64,000 nucleotides of DNA from Spirosoma pollinicola (GTDB taxonomy: Bacteria > Bacteroidota > Bacteroidia > Cytophagales > Spirosomataceae): contig NZ_CP025096.1 of NCBI RefSeq assembly GCF_002831565.1, positions 3,892,501-3,956,500 of the forward strand, written 5' to 3'. The notes beneath the pieces are model-generated. The model saw only the letters and a list, made by a program, of their open reading frames with translations. It ran no database searches and had not been told where the DNA came from. Of this stretch, positions 9,118 to 17,366 are shown one piece after another. The position numbers and the translations under genes were made by a program. Position 1 is the stretch's first letter. Every line of letters starts with the position of its first letter.

Positions 9118-9192
9118 TAATTTGCAAATCCAGAAGTGTTTGTAGAACTATGTGAGAATAGGTTGATTTCAATTTTAAGAAAAACCGCAGAT

Positions 9193-10116
9193 TTACAGTA
9201 CTATATTTAGAAGAACTGCACTCTTGAATTGTGGGTATCTCCGTATAAAACTTTCCCTTGCTCGAAAGTACTCAGCTTGTTCTTCGTATGATTGTCTAGG
9301 CCACATCACTTTATACATGTATGAGGCCACTTTAATTACAGCATTTGTATTAGCCTCTATATCATGGGCATCCCTTATAGGTTTTATTATGACTTTGCCA
9401 TCTACTTGATGTAGGGAATCCGAAATTAATGAGTTAGAATGAACAGTCTTAGAAAACTCTGAATAAATTAATTCCTGCATGGCCTCCCGATTTAATGAAG
9501 CTCTTAAATCTGTTACAGTATTTATAGAATCAGAGATAGTGAACCAAAATACAGAAAATTGTTTTCTTGTCCCAATATTTGGTCCACCCTTAATCATTGT
9601 AGCTGTATCGTACTTAGTTCTAATAGGATCGAAAATTACGTTATCAATTTTATTTTGATATATATTTATTTGGTTCTGTATATCAGTAATTGGTTGAAGT
9701 TTTTCAATATTTGGAATTGCAATCCGCTTATTTGCCTGCCTTAATTCATCATACAATTCTGCAATAAATATACACAATGCTTTTTCCTTAATTCTTGTCG
9801 GATCATTTAGAAGAAATTCAAATTGAAAACCTAATTCTAGCATAATTCTCATTATTGGATGCATTGGCAAAATGCTCCCTTCCTGTATTAGAATAGCGCA
9901 AGCATCCATTAACTCAATAAGCCTCCTAAATATTCCAATTACTGCAAGCGATATTTCAGGATGTGAATCAAGCTTATCTTTTTCCATATCTATTAAGTAA
10001 GTACCTAAATTCCTATAGTCATAAATTAATTTTGCGTGATAAGATAATTTATTTTTATTTTTTTGATATGCTAACTCATCAATAGTTGACTGTGTAGCTA
10101 AATCGATGTCTATCAT
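9193..10116 (-). CDS. DUF5677-like protein of unknown function
   Basis: 307 residues, predicted all-helical and soluble. The central part (IFRRLIELMDACAILIQEGS then HPIMRIMLELGFQFEFLL) resembles DUF5677 proteins, which carry a conserved helix with an Arg-x6-Glu spacing. No biochemical role is known to me for this family, though members are frequent in genomic islands. AT-rich like its neighbours, it lies directly beside the broken IS630 copy and appears intact. The assignment is by resemblance. Confidence 0.6.
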   Translation of the reverse strand: MIDIDLATQSTIDELAYQKNKNKLSYHAKLIYDYRNLGTYLIDMEKDKLDSHPEISLAVIGIFRRLIELMDACAILIQEGSILPMHPIMRIMLELGFQFEFLLNDPTRIKEKALCIFIAELYDELRQANKRIAIPNIEKLQPITDIQNQINIYQNKIDNVIFDPIRTKYDTATMIKGGPNIGTRKQFSVFWFTISDSINTVTDLRASLNREAMQELIYSEFSKTVHSNSLISDSLHQVDGKVIIKPIRDAHDIEANTNAVIKVASYMYKVMWPRQSYEEQAEYFRARESFIRRYPQFKSAVLLNIVL

Positions 10117-10770
10117 CAGTAATAGAAAGTTATTGATTACAATGTTATTTAATCGTTATACCACTTAATGCAGATGTGTATAATGCTTATTTCAAAAAGC
10201 TTGGATTAAGTAGTAATCTACTGTTTAGTTTTTCTTAGAGTGTGTTTGGAAATTGAGAAGAACTAAACGTCGTGTCATTTTTGTATCGATCAAAATATTC
10301 AACGATGCATAAACATTGAAAGCTACTAACCGACGCGAAGTGGGCCGCAATTTCGCCTTTTTTAGCACTCCAAAGCAAGCACAGGCATGACTTAAGACGC
10401 ATTGTCAATGTCATTTATGACTATCGCGTACGGGCGGACAATGGCGCAATATACTTTTTGAAGATTTATACTATAAGCTGTTCACCACTAATTTGATCAA
10501 TGGGAACATAAAGGAACCTTTTAGCGGGTGAACGCAGCATTTAATTTCGTGTATCGTCAACGGATCAGTAGAAAAGCATCATTCTCAGCACTGTATATTC
10601 ATTCACAATCGATCAAGTTAGCTCCCATGATTTGGGGAAACGAGGCTAGGTGCCAGCAAGTCAATGGTCGCACACGCCATTTGATTGTTGATATATAGGG
10701 CCGGTTGTGGGTGGCTGGAGTCATATGCATTCACAAGTATTTAAACAAAAAAAAGTTTAATATAAATTAT
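10117..10770. other. Long gap without a recognisable gene
   Basis: About 650 bases with stops in all frames. Base composition from 10240 to 10720 is less AT-rich than either side, which could mean a worn transposon or gene remnant, but translation of both strands gave nothing I recognise. Confidence 0.4.
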
Positions 10771-11644
10771 CTATTTAAGAAGATTCATTAGGTATTCGTT
10801 GTTAAATAGGAATCTTTTTACATTCTTCGGCGTATTAGCCATTAAATGGTTGTTTTTTAATTTTGTCAATAGCCTTTCTTTAAATTTATCCGAATCTATA
10901 TAACTAGTTACCAATTCATTTATCTTGTTAATTCCCAAACTTTTTATACCTGGATCTTGAATCATCACATTCATAAATTTTCCTATATCGTAACTTTTTA
11001 ACGCATTTACGTATGCATTATATAAGAGAATTCACACGTAATCATACTAATTTTACTATACTGACTTGCAATATTTTCGTTTAATAGACGAATGCCAAGT
11101 TCGACATCTTCGTCAATAATCATCTATATATAAAATAGAGAATAAGCATTTTCTAAAAAAATTGGCAATTCTAGATCGTCAGGAGCGATAACAGCATAAT
11201 ATGGAAATACTCCTTCATTTAAATTGATTGATTTAATATTGTGTGCGCCAAACACGTTGCTAATAATACCAATAAATTATTATCACACTCAATATTAATA
11301 CTTCTAAGACTATGTAGTAATTCTGGCCAGTAAACTACATCCTTATTTATTAAAGCTATTCCATCTTGTCCTTCTGTTCCATGTATTTCAAAATGAATTA
11401 ATGGATATTCATGCTTTGCTACTTTTTTAATTGACATTAAAACGTCCTGAAGCTCCTTTGCAGAGCTTACTTTACAAAGCTGAAATTCCACTTGCTTCTG
11501 ACTTACAGTGTTACAATATGGAATGAGTTTTCGAGCGAAATATTCTCCTGAAGTAGTTTTTTGCCCATCTCTAATTGAAGCTTCTGTTTCAGGTAGCGAT
11601 TCAATTATATATATTTTTCCAAATTCAAATCCTAATGTCCCCAT
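10771..11644 (-). pseudogene. Caspase/CHAT-like protease gene, multiply disrupted
   Basis: The first 141 residues (start 11644) contain HFEIHGTEGQDGIAL and LLVLLATCLA, the His-Gly and Cys positions expected of caspase-like (CHAT/C14) peptidases. The frame is then lost at an ACAC repeat near 11241 and continues in another frame as INLNEGVFPYYAVIAPDDLE up to an in-frame TAG. It reopens as IIDEDVELGIRLLNENIAS, shifts again near 11019, and ends as KSYDIGKFMNVMIQDPGIKS to the stop at 10771. The whole would be near 290 residues. Such proteases act as effectors in anti-phage and cell-death systems. The gene is clearly inactive. Confidence 0.7.
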
Positions 11645-11674
11645 TTTACAAGTTCTTATCCTTTACTAATTCAT

Positions 11675-11780
11675 GTAATCCATGAGTATGTCTGTAAAGT
11701 TAAAGACGTTCACTGAGTTGTCACATCAAATTAGCTCGTGATTCAAGAGAAGCCACTTTACAAACTAATTCACAGATCAA
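11675..11780. mobile_element. MITE copy 3, IS630-related ends
   Basis: About 106 bases. Left end ATCCATGAGTATGTCTGTAAA, right end on the other strand TTGATCTGTGAATTAGTTTG. The interior aligns with copy 1 (58 of 71 bases). It sits 30 bases upstream of the start of the broken caspase-like gene. Flanking TA is not clear on the right. Confidence 0.6.
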
Positions 11781-11865
11781 CAAGAACGAGTATGTTAGTA
11801 TTATTTAATTCTAATATTTAACACGTGGACAAAAGTGTCCCCTATCTGTCCCCTAAGCAATAAAA

Positions 11866-11898
11866 AAGGTCTGTAACACATTGTATCACAGACCTTTA
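11866..11898 (-). terminator. Terminator after tRNA-Leu
   Basis: On the minus strand AGGTCTGT and ACAGACCT form a stem followed by six Ts, about 12 bases after the tRNA CCA. Confidence 0.8.
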
Positions 11899-11909
11899 AT
11901 AATAGATAA

Positions 11910-11996
11910 TGGTACCAGGAGCGGGAGTCGAACCCGCACGGGCGGATGCCCACAGGATTTTAAGTCCGGCGTGTCTACCAGTTCCACCATCCCGGC
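11910..11996 (-). tRNA. tRNA-Leu (UAA)
   Basis: Cloverleaf with a GCCGGGA acceptor arm paired to TCCTGGT, anticodon loop CTTAAAA (anticodon UAA), long variable arm as in class II tRNAs, T arm GGGTTCGACTCCC and an encoded CCA (11912-11910). It is co-transcribed behind tRNA-Gly. It lies at the edge of the accessory region, so it or the sequence after it may be the attachment site of the element. Confidence 0.93.
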
Positions 11997-12062
11997 ATTC
12001 CATGCCCCGCAATGCGGAGCGGCATTTACAAAAAAAGCACCGGGGTCGGTGCCTTTTTGTTG

Positions 12063-12135
12063 AGCGAAAGACGGGGTTCGAACCCGCGACCTCGACCTTG
12101 GCAAGGTCGCGCTCTACCAGCTGAGCTACTTTCGC
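12063..12135 (-). tRNA. tRNA-Gly (GCC)
   Basis: 73 bases: acceptor GCGAAAG paired with CTTTCGC, D arm AGCTCAGCTGGTAGAGC, anticodon loop TTGCCAA (anticodon GCC), T arm GGGTTCGAACCCC. No CCA is encoded. First gene of the two-tRNA transcript. Confidence 0.95.
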
Positions 12136-12171
12136 AAGTTAGTTCGCCTGCCTATTGGCGAATTGTGGATG

Positions 12172-12201
12172 CAAAGGTAGCTTTATTTTGGTATTTGTCA
12201 A
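12172..12201 (-). promoter_or_regulatory. Bacteroidota-type promoter of the tRNA pair
   Basis: On the minus strand TTG, 19 bases, then TACCTTTG: an exact match to the Bacteroidota sigma-factor consensus TTG-N19-TAnnTTTG, 37 bases before tRNA-Gly. Confidence 0.8.
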
Positions 12202-12279
12202 GTGATGCCCTCAAAAAAAATCTATAAAAATTGGCAAAAAATTTTCCAAAAACTGATTCTGAACGAGTTAAGCCACTTT

Positions 12280-13977
12280 TTAAAGTAATGGATCATTGAC
12301 CTGTGTATCGAACACTCCCGTCAATACCTGGCCATTGCGTTTCACCTGCACCCAAATTCGGTAATGACCTGCCCTTGGAAAGGCATACGGGAACTCAACC
12401 ATATTGTTCGTTTTCATTGGGTGACTCATGACCGGCATCGATGCCGCCAGCATTCGATTTTTCTCGACTTCCGGCAACGTTTTGAGTTTGGCCAGCCAGT
12501 TGTCGATACTATCCCGAAAATGAACAGCGTTGGGGTAATGGAACGTCCGGGCCGTGTCGGCTATGCGGCTGACCAGCGAACCTTCGGCCGCCATCGAGTA
12601 AGTGCCCACCGGGTGAAGGTGAATATAGACCGTGCCGTCGGAGCGCAGAATAGCGGCATGACCACCCATGCCCAGATAAGGTTCTATGGGCGTCGCTTTT
12701 CCCTGTGCATCGGCCACGGCAAACTTCAGCGTATATAATTTACCGGCTTCCAGTATTTGCGCTGATTTGTCCATCCAGATCATACTGGAGCCATCGGCAA
12801 GTTTAGCGCTGGCACCGGGTTTTCCACATACCACCATGTCGTTGTCCAAATGCGGCACGTTTACTGCATTGGCTTTCACACCCATAGGTTCGGCAACGAG
12901 CCAGCTATCGTCAGGGTCCGTTGGTTTTGCAGCCGCAGCCGCTTCCGCCGAGATTTTGAGTAAAGGTACTTCGACTGTATCGGTTAAGGTTTCGGCGAAA
13001 CCACTGCGATACACGACATCGGCAAACAGCATGTATTTACCCCCCGGTAAAGCCGGTAAGGCAGACTCATAATTCAGGGTGTCCAGACGGTTTGGATGCA
13101 GGTGGGCGAAGGCGTCCAGACCCGGCATACGCACTAGAAAGGCATGCATCAGTTTGCCGTGGTCGGGCAAGATGTAACTCAGGGTCCGGCGCTTTTGTCG
13201 GTCGGCGCCATAGCCACTTGTATCAAATCGTATTGTCAGCTGGCGTTGTCCGTCTGCGATTCGCACCGATGCCTTAATGGGCGTTGGGCGGTACAGCTGA
13301 ACGTTCCGGTAGTCTTCGGCGGTGCTGTTCCACCACGACCGCCAACCCGCCAGAATCAGCGTGATCGCGATTAAACCAATACCCATACCCACTACACGTT
13401 TACGTCCGAGTTTAGCGGGTGGCGCTTGTCCCGGCGCTACAACCCCATCGGCATTACTGGCGCCAATGATCGTGACCAGCATGACGACCAGCAACAACCC
13501 CATTGCGGCCAGCCCAAAGCCTGTTCCCTCTGGCATATCCCGCAGTGCCGTGGCTACGGCCATTACAGGCACCACCACGCGTTGTTTTCCATCGGGACCA
13601 TCAATATCAAATTCAATACTCGACGAACCCGAACTCATCAGCCATAAATCACCCTCGTAGCGGTTCGTACCCGTGGGTGTCAATATATCATGTGTTGGTG
13701 CGCCCTTATCGCCCGAACGGAAATAGATAGGTCGGGCACCGATAATGCCCGCTCGCCCCTGTTCGACAAAGACGGTAACGCTGGCGGTTCCGGGCACCAC
13801 ATCCGGTGGTTTTATGCTGATTAACAATTGATATTTCCCGGCCTGTTTTTGCACAATCACCCCTGAACTACCAACATGGCCATAGGCCATCTGCGAAAGA
13901 ACGAAAGAGTGAAAGAGCGAAACGAGGAGAACAACCCAATTTAGCTGACCGGGCTTTCTGCAATGTATAGTTATCAT
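12280..13977 (-). CDS. Membrane-anchored protein of unknown function
   Basis: 565 residues from the ATG at 13977. An upstream TTG start would overlap the preceding gene and weaken the signal peptide (VVLLVSLFHSFVLSQMAYGH). After an extracytoplasmic beta domain (residues about 30-150) come two membrane segments (GLAAMGLLLVVMLVTIIGA and VVGMGIGLIAITLILAGW), then a second outer domain with HGKLMHAFLVR and DAFAHLHPNR and a third His-rich GTVYIHLHPVG. The clustered His and Met residues suggest metal contact, possibly copper, but this is inference. It follows the multispanning protein at 14006 after 28 bases and probably forms a unit with it. Confidence 0.7.
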   Translation of the reverse strand: MITIHCRKPGQLNWVVLLVSLFHSFVLSQMAYGHVGSSGVIVQKQAGKYQLLISIKPPDVVPGTASVTVFVEQGRAGIIGARPIYFRSGDKGAPTHDILTPTGTNRYEGDLWLMSSGSSSIEFDIDGPDGKQRVVVPVMAVATALRDMPEGTGFGLAAMGLLLVVMLVTIIGASNADGVVAPGQAPPAKLGRKRVVGMGIGLIAITLILAGWRSWWNSTAEDYRNVQLYRPTPIKASVRIADGQRQLTIRFDTSGYGADRQKRRTLSYILPDHGKLMHAFLVRMPGLDAFAHLHPNRLDTLNYESALPALPGGKYMLFADVVYRSGFAETLTDTVEVPLLKISAEAAAAAKPTDPDDSWLVAEPMGVKANAVNVPHLDNDMVVCGKPGASAKLADGSSMIWMDKSAQILEAGKLYTLKFAVADAQGKATPIEPYLGMGGHAAILRSDGTVYIHLHPVGTYSMAAEGSLVSRIADTARTFHYPNAVHFRDSIDNWLAKLKTLPEVEKNRMLAASMPVMSHPMKTNNMVEFPYAFPRAGHYRIWVQVKRNGQVLTGVFDTQVNDPLL

Positions 13978-14005
13978 GTTTTCTGTTTCTAGCTGTTTTC
14001 GCCGT

Positions 14006-15244
14006 CTATCGTGCAATTCGTTTCATCCAGTTACCCCAAAACAGGCCAACGCGGGCCGAGAGGGTTGCATAGAGAAGGGCTTTCCCGAAACCAGTCCAGA
14101 AATCGGCGGCCGATTGAAGATTCCAGGGGGCAAACGCATAGCGATACTCCCAATCGGGAGGGCTGTCGTAGGTCCAGGAATAGGAGAGGAAAACGCCATT
14201 TTGTGCGTAGGGTGAGGTCAGCAGAAAGTCGCCAAAGGGCCATTGCACGGCCAGTAATACCAGCATAAAGGCTACGGCATATATACCCGCCAGCAGCCAG
14301 TCGTTCAGTTTGCGTTTCCCGTTCAGCGGTGCGTCGAAACGATGCATGAGCCAATCGAGCGCCAGACCCGGAATGACGAGCAAAAGCGGGAACATAAAGG
14401 GCTGGTATTGCGTAATCGGATTCAGCACCGGCCCCAGGCGTGGTGTGGCCGGAAAATTCTGAAGTATCCAGCTTGGCAGCAACATACCCAGTATATAAAT
14501 GCCTGTAATGGTGGTAATGGGCCAACGCAACATAGAAGCCCGCCCTACGGCCAGCAGGTAAAACGGAAGGATAATAGCGGCTGTAGCATAGTACCCGGAC
14601 TGGTGCGACTCGCGCATGCCCATCGACTCAGACAGTAGCGTATAAAGTATGATCAGAAGCAGGCCAGCGGCCAGGGCAAACAGCCATTTCAGGCGGCCTA
14701 ATCGCAGGACATCCTCTGTCGTTTGGCTGGTTAACCGGTTCCGGTATTGATTCTGAAGTGCCAATACCCCAACGATGGCACCAAACTGAAGCGTCATGAT
14801 GCCAACTGCCAGAATAGTGTGCGGGGGCGTCAGGATCTGAACGTCGAGACCATAGGTATTGTGCCACCAGTCGTCGAAGGGCGCTGATGTCAACATTGCC
14901 AATGCGCCCCAAACGCTGAACATGGCACCCAGCGATCCGTAAAAAATACCCCAGAACGGAATAGCGGTTGCTCTGCCCGGATGGTTCTTCGTGAAGGTCA
15001 GGCTTAAAATCTGGTAGGCAGAAAACAGGCCGGATACAACAGCCCCCACATAAATAACAACGTGCGGAGGGGCCAGCAACCCATCTCGCCCGATGCTCAT
15101 GTGCCACATGATGTCCCAAAGCAGGCCCATTACGACGCAAAATGAGGCAAAGACAACGGCATAAATGTAGGTTGGTATACCCAGACGCCAACTGCCGGAC
15201 TGCTCACGATCGGATTGAAAAGAGGAAGGAAATGCGGATTCCAT
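14006..15244 (-). CDS. Multispanning membrane protein of unknown function
   Basis: 412 residues with about ten predicted membrane helices, starting with TYIYAVVFASFCVVMGLLW. Conserved-looking loop motifs include DIMWHMSIGRDGLLAPPH and DDWWHNTYGLDVQILTPPH, two copies of a W-H...PPH pattern that could bind a metal or heme. I do not recognise the family. Its pairing with the downstream His-rich protein suggests a joint role in the envelope. Confidence 0.7.
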   Translation of the reverse strand: MESAFPSSFQSDREQSGSWRLGIPTYIYAVVFASFCVVMGLLWDIMWHMSIGRDGLLAPPHVVIYVGAVVSGLFSAYQILSLTFTKNHPGRATAIPFWGIFYGSLGAMFSVWGALAMLTSAPFDDWWHNTYGLDVQILTPPHTILAVGIMTLQFGAIVGVLALQNQYRNRLTSQTTEDVLRLGRLKWLFALAAGLLLIILYTLLSESMGMRESHQSGYYATAAIILPFYLLAVGRASMLRWPITTITGIYILGMLLPSWILQNFPATPRLGPVLNPITQYQPFMFPLLLVIPGLALDWLMHRFDAPLNGKRKLNDWLLAGIYAVAFMLVLLAVQWPFGDFLLTSPYAQNGVFLSYSWTYDSPPDWEYRYAFAPWNLQSAADFWTGFGKALLYATLSARVGLFWGNWMKRIAR

Positions 15245-15506
15245 ATAAAATCAACGTGAATAAAAATGAGCTGTTAAACGGATGCCTAAAAATACCGAAA
15301 AGTTGGTCGGCTTAGCTTAAAATAATTGTATTCGGTCGTTATTCGTATGCCACTGTATGTCAATGCTATACCTTGCCAAGCCGTTAGTAAACGATAAGCA
15401 GATTTTCATTTGTATAATGACCGCAAGAAATGTCAACCTGAGCCAACGGGACACCAATTGACTGGTTTGTAGCGTTATTTGCGAAACCATTTGTGCGCTC
15501 ATAATC

Positions 15507-16130
15507 ATGCTACGTTTACATTCATCAGTACGCGTCTTTCTGGTCTCGGCAAAGACACTCCTGTTTTTGGGACTTAGCCTCTCCATGAGCGCGTGCGTGC
15601 CCGACTTCCTGCTCTCCGATTCTGACTGGGTGGTTATCGAAGCGGGTGAACACGAACCCAATCCCAAGCGTAAAGTGGGCTTACTGATCAGCCCGAGTGA
15701 AGTCTCCGCAACGGTTACGTTCGATAGTTCATGCATTTACGAGGTTGGTGCCGTTGATACCGACGACTGGAATAAAGTGATTGGCCTTGGGTTCGTGGGT
15801 TCTAAAGATCAGCCACTGGACGGTGTTCCTCCGCACCAGGTAGATGGCGCACGGGTAGGCTGGCGCTGGAATCCGCAACATGGCCGCATTGATTTGGGTG
15901 CTTATGTTTATGTTGAAGGACAGCGTATAGACTTTAAGGTGGCCGAAGTAGCCCTGAATACGCCTACCAAAATGACCATCAAAATCGACTACACTCGGAA
16001 GGTGTATCAGGTACTGGGAGGTAAAACTGTACCCTTCACGCACAACAAGTCGTTTGCCTATAATACCGGCCTTTATTTCGGCGGTAATCAGGTAGCGCCC
16101 CACCGCATTCGGGTAAAAATTGTCGACTAA
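15507..16130 (+). CDS. Predicted lipoprotein, unknown function
   Basis: 207 residues. A hydrophobic leader (TLLFLGLSLSMSAC) ends in a lipobox-like SMSAC, so the protein is probably an acylated lipoprotein. The mature part is beta-rich with no catalytic motif that I recognise; phrases such as VGWRWNPQHGRIDLGAYVYV suggest a jelly-roll fold. The AraC-type regulator begins 21 bases after the stop, so the two are likely one transcript. Confidence 0.65.
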   Translation: MLRLHSSVRVFLVSAKTLLFLGLSLSMSACVPDFLLSDSDWVVIEAGEHEPNPKRKVGLLISPSEVSATVTFDSSCIYEVGAVDTDDWNKVIGLGFVGSKDQPLDGVPPHQVDGARVGWRWNPQHGRIDLGAYVYVEGQRIDFKVAEVALNTPTKMTIKIDYTRKVYQVLGGKTVPFTHNKSFAYNTGLYFGGNQVAPHRIRVKIVD

Positions 16131-16151
16131 GCGGAGTTAGCGGGACTGTCT

Positions 16152-17297
16152 ATGGCCATTTCTCCTTTCGACCTGATCATACTGCTTGGCGCACTCCAGG
16201 GATTTATTCTGGCCACGCTCCTATGGGTTAGCCGGAAAGGCAACCGCTTGTCGAATCGGTTGCTGGCTACCGTGATTGGCCTACTGGCGCTCATGAGTCT
16301 GGCCATAGCCATCCCAATTTATAATCGCTGGGTGAGCTTTGCGCTGGATTTCCTGCCGCTCATTAACGCGATGCCGCTGAGGCCGCTACTCTATTTTTAT
16401 ACTAAATCCCTGCTTGATCCAGGGTTCCGGCTCGGTCGGGCGGAACGAATTCAACTCTACCCGGTCATCCTGGATTGGGGTTCAAAATTTATTGGCTGGA
16501 CTTTTCTCGGCGGATTATTTCTCGGTTTGGTGCCCCAATCCGATGGTCCGGCCTGGGGGCATGTGATGAACGAATACGACACCTATACCGATATTCCCCG
16601 ATGGCTGTCGATGACGATTTATCTGGGTCTGACCAGCCAACTATTACGCCAGCCTGCACCCGCCGATACGGTTCTGAAAGCACAGGGGAAGCAGCCAAAT
16701 CTACGCTGGTTTCGGCAGTTTATCCGAGTCATCCTGTTTTTTCAGGTACTATGGCTCATTCATTTGGTACCTTACATTATTCCAGACACCCGGTCGGCCT
16801 GGCTGGATCAGTTTGGCTGGTATCCTATTTACATTCCCATTGCCATCATGATTTACTGGATGGGTTTGCAAGGGTATCTGCATGCCCGAAATAGTCCGGC
16901 AGAAGGTTTATCAGAAAAAGTAACAACTACGTTTATACCCGCCGAAACCGTTGATAAGGCGATTCAATCCTTAACAGCTGCCATGCAAACCGACAAGCTC
17001 TACCTCGACCCGGAACTGACCGTCGAGAAAGTTGGCCGACATGTGCAGTTACCGCCAAAAACGGTTTCGTTTGTCCTGAACCAGTATGTGAAGAAAAGCT
17101 TCAATGCCTTTGTGAATGACTATCGGATCGAGGCTGTGAAGCAGCAACTGACCAATCCCGCCAACGAACACCTGACGCTAACAGGCATCGCACTGGAATG
17201 CGGATTCAATTCACAGGCTACCTTTCAGCGGGCGTTTAAACAGGCAACGGGCCAATCGCCCAAACAATACATCGAGCAGCAGGCAGCAGCTTCCTAA
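16152..17297 (+). CDS. Membrane-bound AraC-family transcriptional regulator
   Basis: 381 residues. The N-terminal 250 residues hold about seven membrane helices (LIILLGALQGFILATLLWV, LLATVIGLLALMSLAIAIP and others). The C-terminal 100 residues are a double HTH of AraC type: LTVEKVGRHVQLPPKTVSFVL and LTGIALECGFNSQATFQRAF, ending with the family signature GQSPKQYI. Such proteins sense an envelope or small-molecule signal and act directly on DNA. The likely target is unknown. A long hairpin and then an IS630 element follow. Confidence 0.88.
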   Translation: MAISPFDLIILLGALQGFILATLLWVSRKGNRLSNRLLATVIGLLALMSLAIAIPIYNRWVSFALDFLPLINAMPLRPLLYFYTKSLLDPGFRLGRAERIQLYPVILDWGSKFIGWTFLGGLFLGLVPQSDGPAWGHVMNEYDTYTDIPRWLSMTIYLGLTSQLLRQPAPADTVLKAQGKQPNLRWFRQFIRVILFFQVLWLIHLVPYIIPDTRSAWLDQFGWYPIYIPIAIMIYWMGLQGYLHARNSPAEGLSEKVTTTFIPAETVDKAIQSLTAAMQTDKLYLDPELTVEKVGRHVQLPPKTVSFVLNQYVKKSFNAFVNDYRIEAVKQQLTNPANEHLTLTGIALECGFNSQATFQRAFKQATGQSPKQYIEQQAAAS

Positions 17298-17314
17298 GAC
17301 ATTTCGTATGGGCA

Positions 17315-17363
17315 GGTATGGGTCAAACGCCATATCTTGGAGATATGGCGTTTGACCCATACC
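17315..17363. terminator. 22-base perfect hairpin after the AraC gene
   Basis: Arms GGTATGGGTCAAACGCCATA... (22 bases, 17315-17336 and 17342-17363) pair perfectly around a 5-base loop. It ends 3 bases before the IS630 left end and sits 17 bases past the AraC stop. Probably a terminator or 3'-end stabiliser. Confidence 0.6.
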
Positions 17364-17366
17364 CTA

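Noticed and set aside
10240-10720. Remnant of a transposase
   Set aside because: Composition differs from its surroundings but no translated segment matched a transposase family that I know.
11881-12227. Several 60-70 residue frames
   Set aside because: They cover the two tRNA genes and their promoter.
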